Position numbers and translations under genes: made by a program
The notes under the pieces: generated by a model
Databases searched by the model: none
What the model was told of the DNA's origin: nothing
What the model saw: only the letters and a program-made list of their open reading frames with translations
In this document: positions 52,012 to 60,237 of the stretch, in pieces
How the letters are laid out: each line of letters opens with the position of its first letter
Position numbering within the stretch: the first letter of the stretch is position 1
DNA from: an uncultured Sphaerochaeta sp.
GTDB lineage: Bacteria > Spirochaetota > Spirochaetia > Sphaerochaetales > Sphaerochaetaceae
Direction: 5' to 3'
Length of the DNA: 64,000 bases
Assembly (NCBI RefSeq): GCF_963677315.1
Contig: NZ_OY781939.1
Location: 2,480,001 to 2,544,000, forward strand

Positions 52012-52031
52012 GAAAATTGACCCTCTATACT
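52003..52031 (+). promoter_or_regulatory. Sigma-70 promoter for the UxaA-type genes
   Basis: -35 TTGAGA (52003-52008), 17-bp spacer, -10 TATACT (52026-52031), overlapping the 3' end of the esterase gene. The downstream start is about 60 bases away, with AGGAG at 52079-52083. Confidence 0.6.
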
Positions 52032-52091
52032 TTTCTCATTACCCATTTTCCTCTACGATAGAGCGAATATTGAAGCAGAGGAGTGAGTCGT

Positions 52092-52385
52092 TTGGAATCC
52101 AAAGCAATTGTACTCGACCGAAAGGATAACGTAGCAACCTGTATGCGAGGCGCCAGAGCAGGGCAGCGTGTCTCCTGTCTGGGGATTTGTGAGCAAATCG
52201 TTACCTGCGTCCAGGATATTCCCCCCTATCATAAGATTGCCCTGTATGCTATCTCCAAGGGACACCCAGTCTATAAATACGGGGAAGTCATTGGTTTGGC
52301 TACGGAAGATATTAGGCAAGGTGCTTGGGTGTCAGACGCCAATATACGAGGTGCCAGCAGGGATTATGAGACTGAGCTACTGTGA
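52092..52385 (+). CDS. UxaA-type SAF-domain small subunit
   Basis: 97 residues. SAF fold of the altronate/galactarate dehydratase N-terminus: AIVLDRKDNVATCM, HKIALYAISKGHPVYKYGEVIGLATEDIRQGAWVSDANIRG, where the His and metal-contact segment H-K-I and GHPVYKYGE are typical. It pairs with the separately encoded large subunit that follows. A TTG start at 52092 is preferred because AGGAG lies 8 bases upstream; GTG 52083 overlaps that site. Split subunits also occur in sulfolactate sulfo-lyase (SuyAB), so dehydratase against lyase is open. Confidence 0.8.
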   Translation: MESKAIVLDRKDNVATCMRGARAGQRVSCLGICEQIVTCVQDIPPYHKIALYAISKGHPVYKYGEVIGLATEDIRQGAWVSDANIRGASRDYETELL

Positions 52386-52399
52386 GAAAAGGTAAAGAG

Positions 52400-53560
52400 A
52401 TGGAATTTTTAGGATATAAGCGAGCAGAAGGCAGAGCAGGGGTACGCAACCATGTCCTGATCCTTCCCACCTGTGGATGCAGCAGTGAGACTGCCCGCAT
52501 TGTGGCAAGCCAAGTACAGGGGAGCATCAATGTGATCATCAATACCGGCTGTGCTGATGTAGAGGCCAATACTGAGCTGACTCAGCGAGTCCTAAGTGGC
52601 TTTGCACTTCACCCAAACGTGTATGCCGTGGTTATCATTGGGCTTGGATGTGAGACAGTCGGACATGAAGAGCTTCGCGTGAAACTGGAGACAGAGACAA
52701 GTAAACCCATTGTATCCTTCGGCATTCAGGAGGAAGGTGGCACAGCAAAGACCATTGCAAAAGCGGTCCCTGCGGCAAGGGCTCTTGTCAGCGAAGCCAG
52801 CGCACAATCCCGTGTTCCCTGTCCTATGAGTGACTTACTTCTCGGTCTTGAGTGTGGTGGAAGTGATGCCACCAGTGGTATTGCCGCCAATCCCGCACTC
52901 GGTGAAGTCTGTGACAAATTGATTGACCTGGGAGCTTCAACGATGCTCTCGGAAACCATTGAATTCATAGGTGCAGAGCACATACTTGCAAATCGGGCTA
53001 TCAATAAGGAAGTGCATAACCAAATCATTCAGATCTGTCGAGACTATGAGGAGCACCTCTCTGCTGCCGGTCAGGATTGCCGGGCTGGACAACCTACTCC
53101 TGGCAATAAGGAAGGCGGCCTCTCCACCTTGGAAGAGAAGAGCCTAGGGTGTATCAAGAAGGGCGGAACCCGTCCTATCGTGGAAGTGCTCCAGGAAGGG
53201 GTACGGCCAACAAAGAGTGGATCCCTGATCATGGATACCCCGGGTTATGATGTAGCATCGGTAACCATGATGGTTGCAGGTGGTTGCCAGCTGGTTGCCT
53301 TCACTACCGGACGAGGAACTCCCACCGGTATTGCATTGGCCCCTGTCCTGAAGATTACCGGAAACCGTGAGACCTTCCACCACATGGAAGACAATATGGA
53401 TGTCGATGTGAGTGGCATTACCGAGGGTGAATACTCCATCTCTGATGGCGCTGAGCGGATATTCGATGCAATAGCCGAGAGCGCAAACGGCAGAATGACC
53501 AAAGCTGAAGTCTATGGATTCAGCGATATCTGTATCGATCATATTTGCCGTTTCGTATAA
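52400..53560 (+). CDS. UxaA/GarD-family large subunit (altronate dehydratase-like)
   Basis: 386 residues. Motifs of the UxaA C-terminal domain: GYKRAEGRAGVRNHVLILPTCGCSSETA, LLGLECGGSDATSGIAANPALG with the metal-binding Cys and Asp, TPGYDVASVTMMVAGGCQLVAFTTGRGTPTG and NMDVDVSGI. The enzyme removes water from a hexonate (altronate, galactarate or glucarate) or sulfite from sulfolactate. ATG 52400 follows AAAGG by 7 bases; an alternative GTG at 52382 overlaps the small subunit's stop. No isomerase or reductase for a full uronate route is adjacent. Confidence 0.88.
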   Translation: MEFLGYKRAEGRAGVRNHVLILPTCGCSSETARIVASQVQGSINVIINTGCADVEANTELTQRVLSGFALHPNVYAVVIIGLGCETVGHEELRVKLETETSKPIVSFGIQEEGGTAKTIAKAVPAARALVSEASAQSRVPCPMSDLLLGLECGGSDATSGIAANPALGEVCDKLIDLGASTMLSETIEFIGAEHILANRAINKEVHNQIIQICRDYEEHLSAAGQDCRAGQPTPGNKEGGLSTLEEKSLGCIKKGGTRPIVEVLQEGVRPTKSGSLIMDTPGYDVASVTMMVAGGCQLVAFTTGRGTPTGIALAPVLKITGNRETFHHMEDNMDVDVSGITEGEYSISDGAERIFDAIAESANGRMTKAEVYGFSDICIDHICRFV

Positions 53561-53579
53561 CAGAAGACCCTGATGGTGA

Positions 53580-55352
53580 TCAAGTAACCTTAATGATGAT
53601 GCTTTTTACTGCAAGAGGAGGTTTATCAGATCCTCCTGGGGGGACCAAGAACACCTCTACAATATGCATTCCAGGTGTCAACACCGAGCCAGGTATCATG
53701 GTCTCAAACGGTGATCGCAAATATTGGCTGTTCTCTCCTCCCACTACTTCGCCTTGGTGACGAAGCACCAGATTCACCCCATGCTGGTTTGTTGCCTCAT
53801 CATTGAAGGTGAGTGAAAGGGGAACCGATGTTCCCTTTGCTACTTCAATCGAATTTGAGGCAGGAGCAACCAGGCAAAGGTTCCAATCAACTCCTGAAGC
53901 GTCGAAAGGTTCAACCTTGACCGTGAATGCAATAGTATCTAAGGGAATATCGCCTGGTTCCATCAGGCTATAGGAGAAGGTATGCTCTCCTAAAGGCAGT
54001 TCATCCGTGGAAATCCAGTCATAATAGGGTGAAGAGAGCCCTGCTGAGTCGTAACTCATTCCATAGAACTCATCATCAAGCTGTGTGAGCATCCAAGCCC
54101 CCATCTGGTTTGCTGCGTAGGCATCAAACTCCAGGGTAACGGAGATACCCTCTCCTTCTATAATCTGGAAGGAGTCTTCCTCAGGCTCTACCTTGGTGAG
54201 AGTCCAATCGACACTACTTGGGTCAAAAGGTGGCTCTTCCTCAACAATCACTTCTCCCAGAGGGATACTATAACTGTACTCAAGAGAAAGAATTTCTCCT
54301 TGCTCATTAGTCCTGACAATAAACCCCATACCCTCCCCAAACCATTCTTGACGGATGAAGAGCCAAGTGTTTCCCTGCCCTGTATGATATTTCTCTGGAG
54401 CATTGTCATCGAGCAGTACATCCAAGGCCTGTTCAAAAAGAGAGGCTTGTTCACCACCAGAGAGAGTGAATGATGGATTCATATCCTCAATGACTACCGT
54501 TTCTCCCAAGGCCGCTTCAATGCTTCCAAACAGGTAGACCTCTTCTTCTTCTGGTGTATAGGCGTAGATGGTCAGGGTCGATGAGTATTGATATCCATCA
54601 GCATCCATCTCTTCTGTAGTAATCCATGCCTCGATCCAGTTGCCATTCCATATCTGTGGGAGGATGGGGTTCTCAAGAGATTGTGCTTCCAGTGTGTAGG
54701 AGAGGTCCTCTATGAGGGTTTGCTCCATGTAGTGCATTATTGATTCGGTTGTCTGGCATCGCTCATACTGGTCGACATCGTGCAGGGGTGTCATGCTTCC
54801 TCTCAGTTCAGGAAGTTCCATCTGGAAATCATGATCATGGGTGGCTGAAATGATATTCCCGGTTTTGTTGGTTTCAACAATCCAAACATCAATATCTCCA
54901 AAGAACTCATCACGTACAAAATACCATGTGTTGCCGATATTGCTGTATCCTTCGGAGAAATAATTGCCATCAACGAGATAGAGGAATGACTGGAACAACT
55001 CAGCGTCCTCATCAGATCTCAGCAGATAGCTTGGGCGTAGGGATTTGATGAACGAAGGAGAGGTTAGGTAATCCTCGGCATCCCCAAAGGATTGAATGGA
55101 ATTCCCCTCTGGTACGAACAGGGCAGATGATTCTAAGGCAACGCTCCCATCATGGAGTAGTAATTCAATTGAACCTGCATACACAGTAGCAGAAGATATT
55201 TCCTGAAAAACAGGTCCAGGGAAGGCTATTTCATAGTAACTGGTTTTTGAGGACTCAATGGCAGATTCCACCACCTCCAAAGCCCCAGCTGATAGACTTG
55301 TCATCAGGCAAGTCAACACAAAGAGAAGAAAGCCTTGTCTCAATAGTTTCAT
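53580..55352 (-). CDS. Orphan secreted protein with two duplicated modules
   Basis: 590 residues with a signal peptide (about 1-23). The first half holds two copies of one module: DAELFQSFLYLVDGN...GNTWYFVRDEFFGDIDVWIVETN and EQASLFEQALDVLLDDN...GNTWLFIRQEWFGEGMGFIVRTNEQGEI. The second half holds two copies of another, beta-rich module: VDWTLTKVEPEEDSFQI...LEFDAYAANQMGAWML and VDWNLCLVAPASNSIEV...LTFNDEATNQHGVNLVL. I recognise no family. The protein is very acidic and probably periplasmic or surface-exposed. GGAG sits 8 bases before ATG 55352. It stands alone, convergent with the UxaA genes and divergent from manC. Confidence 0.7.
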   Translation of the reverse strand: MKLLRQGFLLFVLTCLMTSLSAGALEVVESAIESSKTSYYEIAFPGPVFQEISSATVYAGSIELLLHDGSVALESSALFVPEGNSIQSFGDAEDYLTSPSFIKSLRPSYLLRSDEDAELFQSFLYLVDGNYFSEGYSNIGNTWYFVRDEFFGDIDVWIVETNKTGNIISATHDHDFQMELPELRGSMTPLHDVDQYERCQTTESIMHYMEQTLIEDLSYTLEAQSLENPILPQIWNGNWIEAWITTEEMDADGYQYSSTLTIYAYTPEEEEVYLFGSIEAALGETVVIEDMNPSFTLSGGEQASLFEQALDVLLDDNAPEKYHTGQGNTWLFIRQEWFGEGMGFIVRTNEQGEILSLEYSYSIPLGEVIVEEEPPFDPSSVDWTLTKVEPEEDSFQIIEGEGISVTLEFDAYAANQMGAWMLTQLDDEFYGMSYDSAGLSSPYYDWISTDELPLGEHTFSYSLMEPGDIPLDTIAFTVKVEPFDASGVDWNLCLVAPASNSIEVAKGTSVPLSLTFNDEATNQHGVNLVLRHQGEVVGGENSQYLRSPFETMIPGSVLTPGMHIVEVFLVPPGGSDKPPLAVKSIIIKVT

Positions 55353-55549
55353 AGCTACACTCCATGTATATTGCATCATGCACTGTGGTGCATCGATCAA
55401 TCAGTTTCATGACGAGCCGTTGTAGAAATTTCTGAATTACTGCCTCTGAGTGTACATGAGGTTTATCGACAACACGAGTTTTCTACCCCAGTATGGAATT
55501 AAATCCTGTAAAAAATACCGATTGTTTTTCTCTCTTCTACTTGTCATAT

Positions 55550-55582
55550 GGAAAGCATGAAAAGTGTCAATTGTTGCTTTCC
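55550..55582. promoter_or_regulatory. Inverted repeat upstream of manC
   Basis: GGAAAGCA (55550-55557) and TGCTTTCC (55575-55582) form a perfect 8-bp repeat with a 17-base loop, in the 316-base gap between the orphan protein gene and manC. It may be an mRNA leader hairpin or operator. Nothing else is clear in the gap. Confidence 0.35.
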
Positions 55583-55668
55583 AATACGGGGAAGCTGTCC
55601 TATGATGGAGACATCATACGCCTTGAGCACCAAAGAGTGTTTTGAGGAAGATGCAAGGAGAGACCTGG

Positions 55669-56982
55669 ATGCATATCGTACTACTGTCTGGAGGATCGGG
55701 AAAACGGCTTTGGCCACTGTCAAATGAGGTACGATCGAAACAATTCATCAAATTCTTCAAGAAAGAGGATGGTAGCTATGAATCCATGGTACAGCGGGTT
55801 CATCGCCAGATCAGGGAGGTCGATCCAAACGCTACCATTACCATTGCAACTTCCAAGACACAGGTCTCAGCAATCCATAACCAGCTTGGAAAGGATATTG
55901 GTATTTCCGTAGAACCCTGCCGTCGTGATACCTTTCCTGCCATTGCGCTTGCTGCTGCCTATATGCACGATGTGCAGAATGTAGGGGAGAAGGAGGCTGT
56001 GGTTGTCTGTCCTGTGGACCCGTTTGTGGACGATGCGTATTTCTCCATGCTTGAGCAAGTGGGAAAGCAAGCAGAGAAGGGTGAGGCAAACTTGGTTCTC
56101 TTGGGTATTGAACCTACCTATCCCAGTGAGAAGTATGGGTACATCATTCCCTCTGATGGCAATTCTGTAAGCAAGGTCTCTACCTTCAAGGAAAAACCAG
56201 ATGCTGCAACCGCAGAGACCTATATCTCCTCTGGGGCTCTCTGGAACGCAGGGGTCTTCGCGTTCCGCTTGGGTTATCTACTGGAAACAGCTCACAACCT
56301 CATTGATTTTACTGATTACCATGATCTGTTCGCAAAGTACGAAACCCTCAATAAAATCAGCTTCGACTATGCCGTTGTTGAGAAGGAATCAGAGATTCAG
56401 GTGATGCGGTATGAAGGTATGTGGAAGGATCTCGGTACATGGAACACGCTCAGTGAATCCATGAGCGAGCCTATTGTCGGCATCGGAGAGATGGACGATT
56501 CTTGTACTGATGTGCAAATCATCAATGAGCTGGACATCCCCATTCTTGCAATGGGTCTTCATGATGTCATTATCTGTGCCAGTGCAGAAGGTGTGCTTGT
56601 CTCTGATAAGGAGCGCTCGAGCCAGATCAAGCAGTATGTTGAATCCTTCAAGCAACCGATCATGTTTGCAGAGAAATCCTGGGGAAGTTTTCGCATCCTC
56701 GATGTCGGGAAGGAGAGCCTGACCATCAAGGCAATCCTTCAGGCGGGAGGGCAGATGCACTACCACAGTCACAGACAACGTGATGAGGTGTGGACTGTCA
56801 TTGGTGGGAGAGGGATTGTAGTCCTGGACGGAGAGAGGAGAGCAGTAAATGCTTCTGATGTGATCTCCATCAAGAGAGGGGTCAAGCATACCATCATTGC
56901 CGAGACGGAACTTACCTTAATTGAGGTACAACATGGTAAAGCCATCACGGTAGAAGACAAGGAAACGTTTCCGTCTCCCTAA
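55669..56982 (+). CDS. manC: Mannose-1-phosphate guanylyltransferase (with cupin domain)
   Basis: 437 residues. Nucleotidyltransferase opening MHIVLLSGGSGKRLWPLSNEVRSKQFIKFF, then FKEKPDAATAETYISSGALWNAGVFAF, the GMWKDLGTWN segment and a C-terminal cupin (ILQAGGQMHYHSHRQRDEVWTVIGGRG), the type II phosphomannose isomerase-like half. It makes GDP-mannose, or by homology GDP-glucose/other NDP-sugar, for exopolysaccharide or O-antigen synthesis, in keeping with the glycosyltransferases downstream. AAGGAG lies 8 bases before ATG 55669. The stop overlaps that of the convergent lipoprotein gene by 4 bases. Confidence 0.92.
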   Translation: MHIVLLSGGSGKRLWPLSNEVRSKQFIKFFKKEDGSYESMVQRVHRQIREVDPNATITIATSKTQVSAIHNQLGKDIGISVEPCRRDTFPAIALAAAYMHDVQNVGEKEAVVVCPVDPFVDDAYFSMLEQVGKQAEKGEANLVLLGIEPTYPSEKYGYIIPSDGNSVSKVSTFKEKPDAATAETYISSGALWNAGVFAFRLGYLLETAHNLIDFTDYHDLFAKYETLNKISFDYAVVEKESEIQVMRYEGMWKDLGTWNTLSESMSEPIVGIGEMDDSCTDVQIINELDIPILAMGLHDVIICASAEGVLVSDKERSSQIKQYVESFKQPIMFAEKSWGSFRILDVGKESLTIKAILQAGGQMHYHSHRQRDEVWTVIGGRGIVVLDGERRAVNASDVISIKRGVKHTIIAETELTLIEVQHGKAITVEDKETFPSP

Positions 56983-57563
56983 AAGACTCGAACTGCTCGT
57001 ACAACCAATAATTCTTCTTTTTCGACTTTACCCTGTACGCCATTGGAGAACCCTTGTGCCCAAGCTCGTTCCCCATCATAGGAGGAAGAACTCCAGTAGG
57101 CAAATCCCTCTCCACGGAAGGTGTCCCTATTGGTCCTAGCAAGGGAAGAGAACAAGAGGGCCAGCTCCTCCTTTGAGGGAAGGAACCAGTCGTTGTAACC
57201 ACCGGCCATGAGATTCGTACAGTACACAGCTGCTGTTTCGTTCCAGGCAGGGTCCTGCTCCACGAGCTCTTTTGTGTTGGCTTCTCCGCTTCCAAGGTCG
57301 ACACTTGTGTCCACCTCGAGACCGGTTGTTCCCCACCTTGCCAACATCTCGGTATCTGCTGGGGCTGCTTCCATGTATTGCCAACCACCGGATGCATCTC
57401 CCTTATCAAAGAACACCAATCCACCAGCGGGTCCCAAGCTGCCTATTGTATAGGCCTCTTTCTCTGGGATCTTGCTGCCAGTGGTAGTGCATCCAGATAA
57501 AATAAGAGCGAGAACAACCACGAGAAATACTCCTGCCAGGCCTGTCCATCTGTCTCTTTGCAT
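56979..57563 (-). CDS. DUF1566-type lipoprotein
   Basis: 194 residues. A lipoprotein signal ends in LILSGC (about 20-25), so it is probably lipid-anchored. The rest carries the DUF1566/Lcl C-terminal pattern: GPAGGLVFFDKGDASGGWQYMEAAPADTE, then YNDWFLPSKEELALLFSS and YWSSSSYDGERAWAQGFSNG, which are the signature of this surface or adhesion-like domain. ATG 57563 is preferred because GAGG lies 6 bases before it; two upstream ATGs are in frame. It lies 1 base after the GGDEF gene's stop, so the two are co-transcribed. Confidence 0.85.
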   Translation of the reverse strand: MQRDRWTGLAGVFLVVVLALILSGCTTTGSKIPEKEAYTIGSLGPAGGLVFFDKGDASGGWQYMEAAPADTEMLARWGTTGLEVDTSVDLGSGEANTKELVEQDPAWNETAAVYCTNLMAGGYNDWFLPSKEELALLFSSLARTNRDTFRGEGFAYWSSSSYDGERAWAQGFSNGVQGKVEKEELLVVRAVRVF

Positions 57564-57564
57564 G

Positions 57565-58866
57565 CTAGACCTCATCTTGGGAAGGGTTTTCATCGTTGTA
57601 GAGTATATCTGAGTAGATCATATATCCTCCACGTTCCCGGTCCTTGACTGCATAGGTAGCAATCTCTGCTCGTTTGATAAGCGTGTTGATGTCATCACCA
57701 TGCTCTGGATAGAGGCTGATACCCAAGCTTGCCGATACTTCAATGGTGGTATTTGGTAACTCAAAGGGAGTGGCAAAGGCAGTCTGGATCTTCTTTGCAA
57801 CCGCCAGGGCGTCTCTTCTCATACGGATACCATTGAGCAGTACAATGAACTTATCGCTTCCAAGGCGGCTTACCAGATCGCTTTTTCTCAGCTGTGCTTT
57901 AACCCGGGAGGCTACAATCTGGAGAACCTTGTCACCCATCTTGAATCCGTGGTTCTCATTGATGGTCGTGAAATGATCAATATCGATGACCAGAAAGGCA
58001 ACCAAATCATCGGAGTAACGGGCTTGGCTGACGGTTAACTTCGCTTGATCATGGAAGAAGTTTCGGTTGGGAAGACCGGTAAGGATATCTTGGGTTGCCA
58101 AGAATGCCAGCTTATCCTCCAATCGTTTCTGTGCCGAGATATCCTCAGCTGAACCATCATAGAAACACACTTCTTCGTCTTCATTGTACACCGTGCGAAC
58201 GGTATCCCGGATCCAGATGGTCTGCCCGTCGTATCGTTCAACTTCAAAGACCAAGCCGTGGATATTCTCATCCCTCTCTATGATCTCCTGCCACGTTTTC
58301 AGCTCTTCCTGGTCGACAAACATGGAGAAGTAGTTGTCTGATTCCATGACTTCAATGCTTGGGGCCTTGAAAATATTGGCCAGTGTCTGGTTGAGTTCGA
58401 CAAACTCACCAGTTGGCTTGATTCGGTACAGTCCGGAAGGCACACTGTCAAAGAGGGAGGTGTTTGCAAGGCTTCCCCCCTTGGTTGCACGCTTTCTCAG
58501 TGGTTTCGCTCCCGTATGCAACGAGAATTTCTCCAACTCACGAAGAATACGTACATGGGCTTCCATTTGATTTTCCAGGGAGATTACCGGAGAATCGGGG
58601 GGAAGTTCCTTCTCGCTGACCAAAAGGATGTCATCGATTGAGCCGATGTCATTGAGAATCTTGATCATATTCTCAATGGAGTAATAGTCTTCCAAGTCAT
58701 TGGAGAGGATGGCTACATCGAAACGTTGCCTCTTGACGGTGGAAAGAGCATCCACCATGGTATCGACATGGGTTATATGTTCAATCTGACTCTTGAGGTA
58801 ATTTGCCAATAATTCCTTGGAGCCTGTAGCTTCCAAAACCATAATCACACGAATTGAGTCAAGCAT
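57565..58866 (-). CDS. PAS-GGDEF protein with degenerate active site and intact I-site
   Basis: 433 residues. An N-terminal receiver-like region (1-110, no clear phospho-Asp), a PAS domain (about 135-245, ending SAEDISAQKRLEDKL) and a GGDEF domain with DILTGLPNRNFF. The active-site motif reads G336-S-D-K-F340, so the catalytic Glu is Lys and cyclase activity is unlikely. In contrast, R327-x-x-D330 lies exactly five residues before it, the intact c-di-GMP inhibitory site. The protein is therefore probably a c-di-GMP receptor. It is divergent from the polysaccharide glycosyltransferase operon and co-transcribed with a DUF1566 lipoprotein. GGGGA precedes ATG 58866. Confidence 0.85.
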   Translation of the reverse strand: MLDSIRVIMVLEATGSKELLANYLKSQIEHITHVDTMVDALSTVKRQRFDVAILSNDLEDYYSIENMIKILNDIGSIDDILLVSEKELPPDSPVISLENQMEAHVRILRELEKFSLHTGAKPLRKRATKGGSLANTSLFDSVPSGLYRIKPTGEFVELNQTLANIFKAPSIEVMESDNYFSMFVDQEELKTWQEIIERDENIHGLVFEVERYDGQTIWIRDTVRTVYNEDEEVCFYDGSAEDISAQKRLEDKLAFLATQDILTGLPNRNFFHDQAKLTVSQARYSDDLVAFLVIDIDHFTTINENHGFKMGDKVLQIVASRVKAQLRKSDLVSRLGSDKFIVLLNGIRMRRDALAVAKKIQTAFATPFELPNTTIEVSASLGISLYPEHGDDINTLIKRAEIATYAVKDRERGGYMIYSDILYNDENPSQDEV

Positions 58867-58971
58867 AGATGTTCCCCCGTTTGGCTCATTATCCCCTCCC
58901 CGTTGCCATTCTGTCAACGACGGACGGATAAATCAGTGGTAAAATGGCAATCGCTACCCTATACTCAAGCT

Positions 58972-60237
58972 ATGGAAACCCCTATGCATATCACCCACGT
59001 CCCCAGGCGCTTCGTGCAAGATGAATGGGGAGGTACAGAAACCTTCATCACCGAGGTATCCACCCGCTTGTTGGCACGTGGTTTTCCCACCGAGATTCTG
59101 ACCACCAAGGCACTGAATACCACGAGATCCGAGCAATTCAGGGGAATACCTATCAGGCGGTATTCCTATTTCTACCCGTACCTTGGCTTGAGTCGTGAAG
59201 ATTCCTTGCAGTTGGACCGCAAGGCTGGCAACCTCTTCTCCTGGTCCTTGATGGTTAGGTTGCTGACCGAGAAACGACCACCAGCTATTCTTCACCTCCA
59301 CACCGGAAAGAGGCTTGGGGGTATTGTTCGGCTCTGCGCGAAAATCAGGCATATTCCATATGTTATTTCCCTTCATGGTGGATATTTTGCTGTTCCGACT
59401 TCAGAGAGAAAGACTTGGACAGACCCAACCAAGCATACGATTGAGTGGGGCAAGGTGCTTGGTTTGCTTGTTGGTTCCAGAAGGGTCTTGGATGATGCCT
59501 CTGCCATCCTTTGTGTCGGATGGGAAGAGTATGAGGTGATGCATAAACAGTACCCCAAGAACCAGGTACACTATCTTCCCAATGGTGTCGACCTCGACCG
59601 TTTTGCAAATGGGAGGGGCAAGGAGTTCAGGCAAACGTATGGGATTGCTGAGGATGCTTTTCTTCTCTTGACTGTAGCCCGGGTAGATGAGCAGAAGAAC
59701 CAGCTTGCCCTGGTTACGCAACTACCACACATACTGCAGAAAGTACCAAAGGCCCATGTTCTGATGATCGGGCCTCCTACCAATCCTGCGTATCGAGCCA
59801 AGGTAGTGAAGCAGGTCGAAGAACTGGGGCTTCAGGAGCACGTGACACTGCTTGATGGTTTCTCCTATGGAGACTCCCGCTTGGTGGATGCTTACCACAG
59901 TGCAGATTGTTTTGTGCTGCCTTCATTGCATGAGCCTTTTGGCATGGTTGTATTGGAAGCCTGGGCAAGTGGACTTGCTGTAGTTGCAAGCCATGTTGGG
60001 GGGCTCAAACGTTTGGTGGAGGATGGGTATAATGGTCTGGCAATGGAAGCTGAAGCTGAAGTCTCTCAGGCAAACAGCCTTGCCAGCTGTGTGATCAGGC
60101 TCGCTGAGTCAGAGGAACTACGGAACAAACTAGCTTTCAATGGACTGCAAACCGCTAAAGAACGGTATAGTTGGGATCATATTACCGATGAATTGATATC
60201 CATCTACAGGAGTGTGTATGCAGATACTCTTCGTTAA
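58972..60237 (+). CDS. GT4-family glycosyltransferase
   Basis: 421 residues, GT-B fold. N-terminal HVPRRFVQDEWGGTETFITEV (acceptor domain, with GGTE), a middle HLHTGKRLGG and SLHGGYF, and C-terminal NDP-sugar-binding TVARVDEQKNQLALV and the E-x7-E motif E319-PFGMVVL-E327. It transfers a sugar, perhaps mannose from GDP-mannose given manC nearby, to a lipid-linked glycan. A TATACT box (58960-58965) ends 6 bases before ATG 58972 and no Shine-Dalgarno is present, so the operon message is probably leaderless. Overlaps the next gene by 20 bases. Confidence 0.9.
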   Translation: METPMHITHVPRRFVQDEWGGTETFITEVSTRLLARGFPTEILTTKALNTTRSEQFRGIPIRRYSYFYPYLGLSREDSLQLDRKAGNLFSWSLMVRLLTEKRPPAILHLHTGKRLGGIVRLCAKIRHIPYVISLHGGYFAVPTSERKTWTDPTKHTIEWGKVLGLLVGSRRVLDDASAILCVGWEEYEVMHKQYPKNQVHYLPNGVDLDRFANGRGKEFRQTYGIAEDAFLLLTVARVDEQKNQLALVTQLPHILQKVPKAHVLMIGPPTNPAYRAKVVKQVEELGLQEHVTLLDGFSYGDSRLVDAYHSADCFVLPSLHEPFGMVVLEAWASGLAVVASHVGGLKRLVEDGYNGLAMEAEAEVSQANSLASCVIRLAESEELRNKLAFNGLQTAKERYSWDHITDELISIYRSVYADTLR

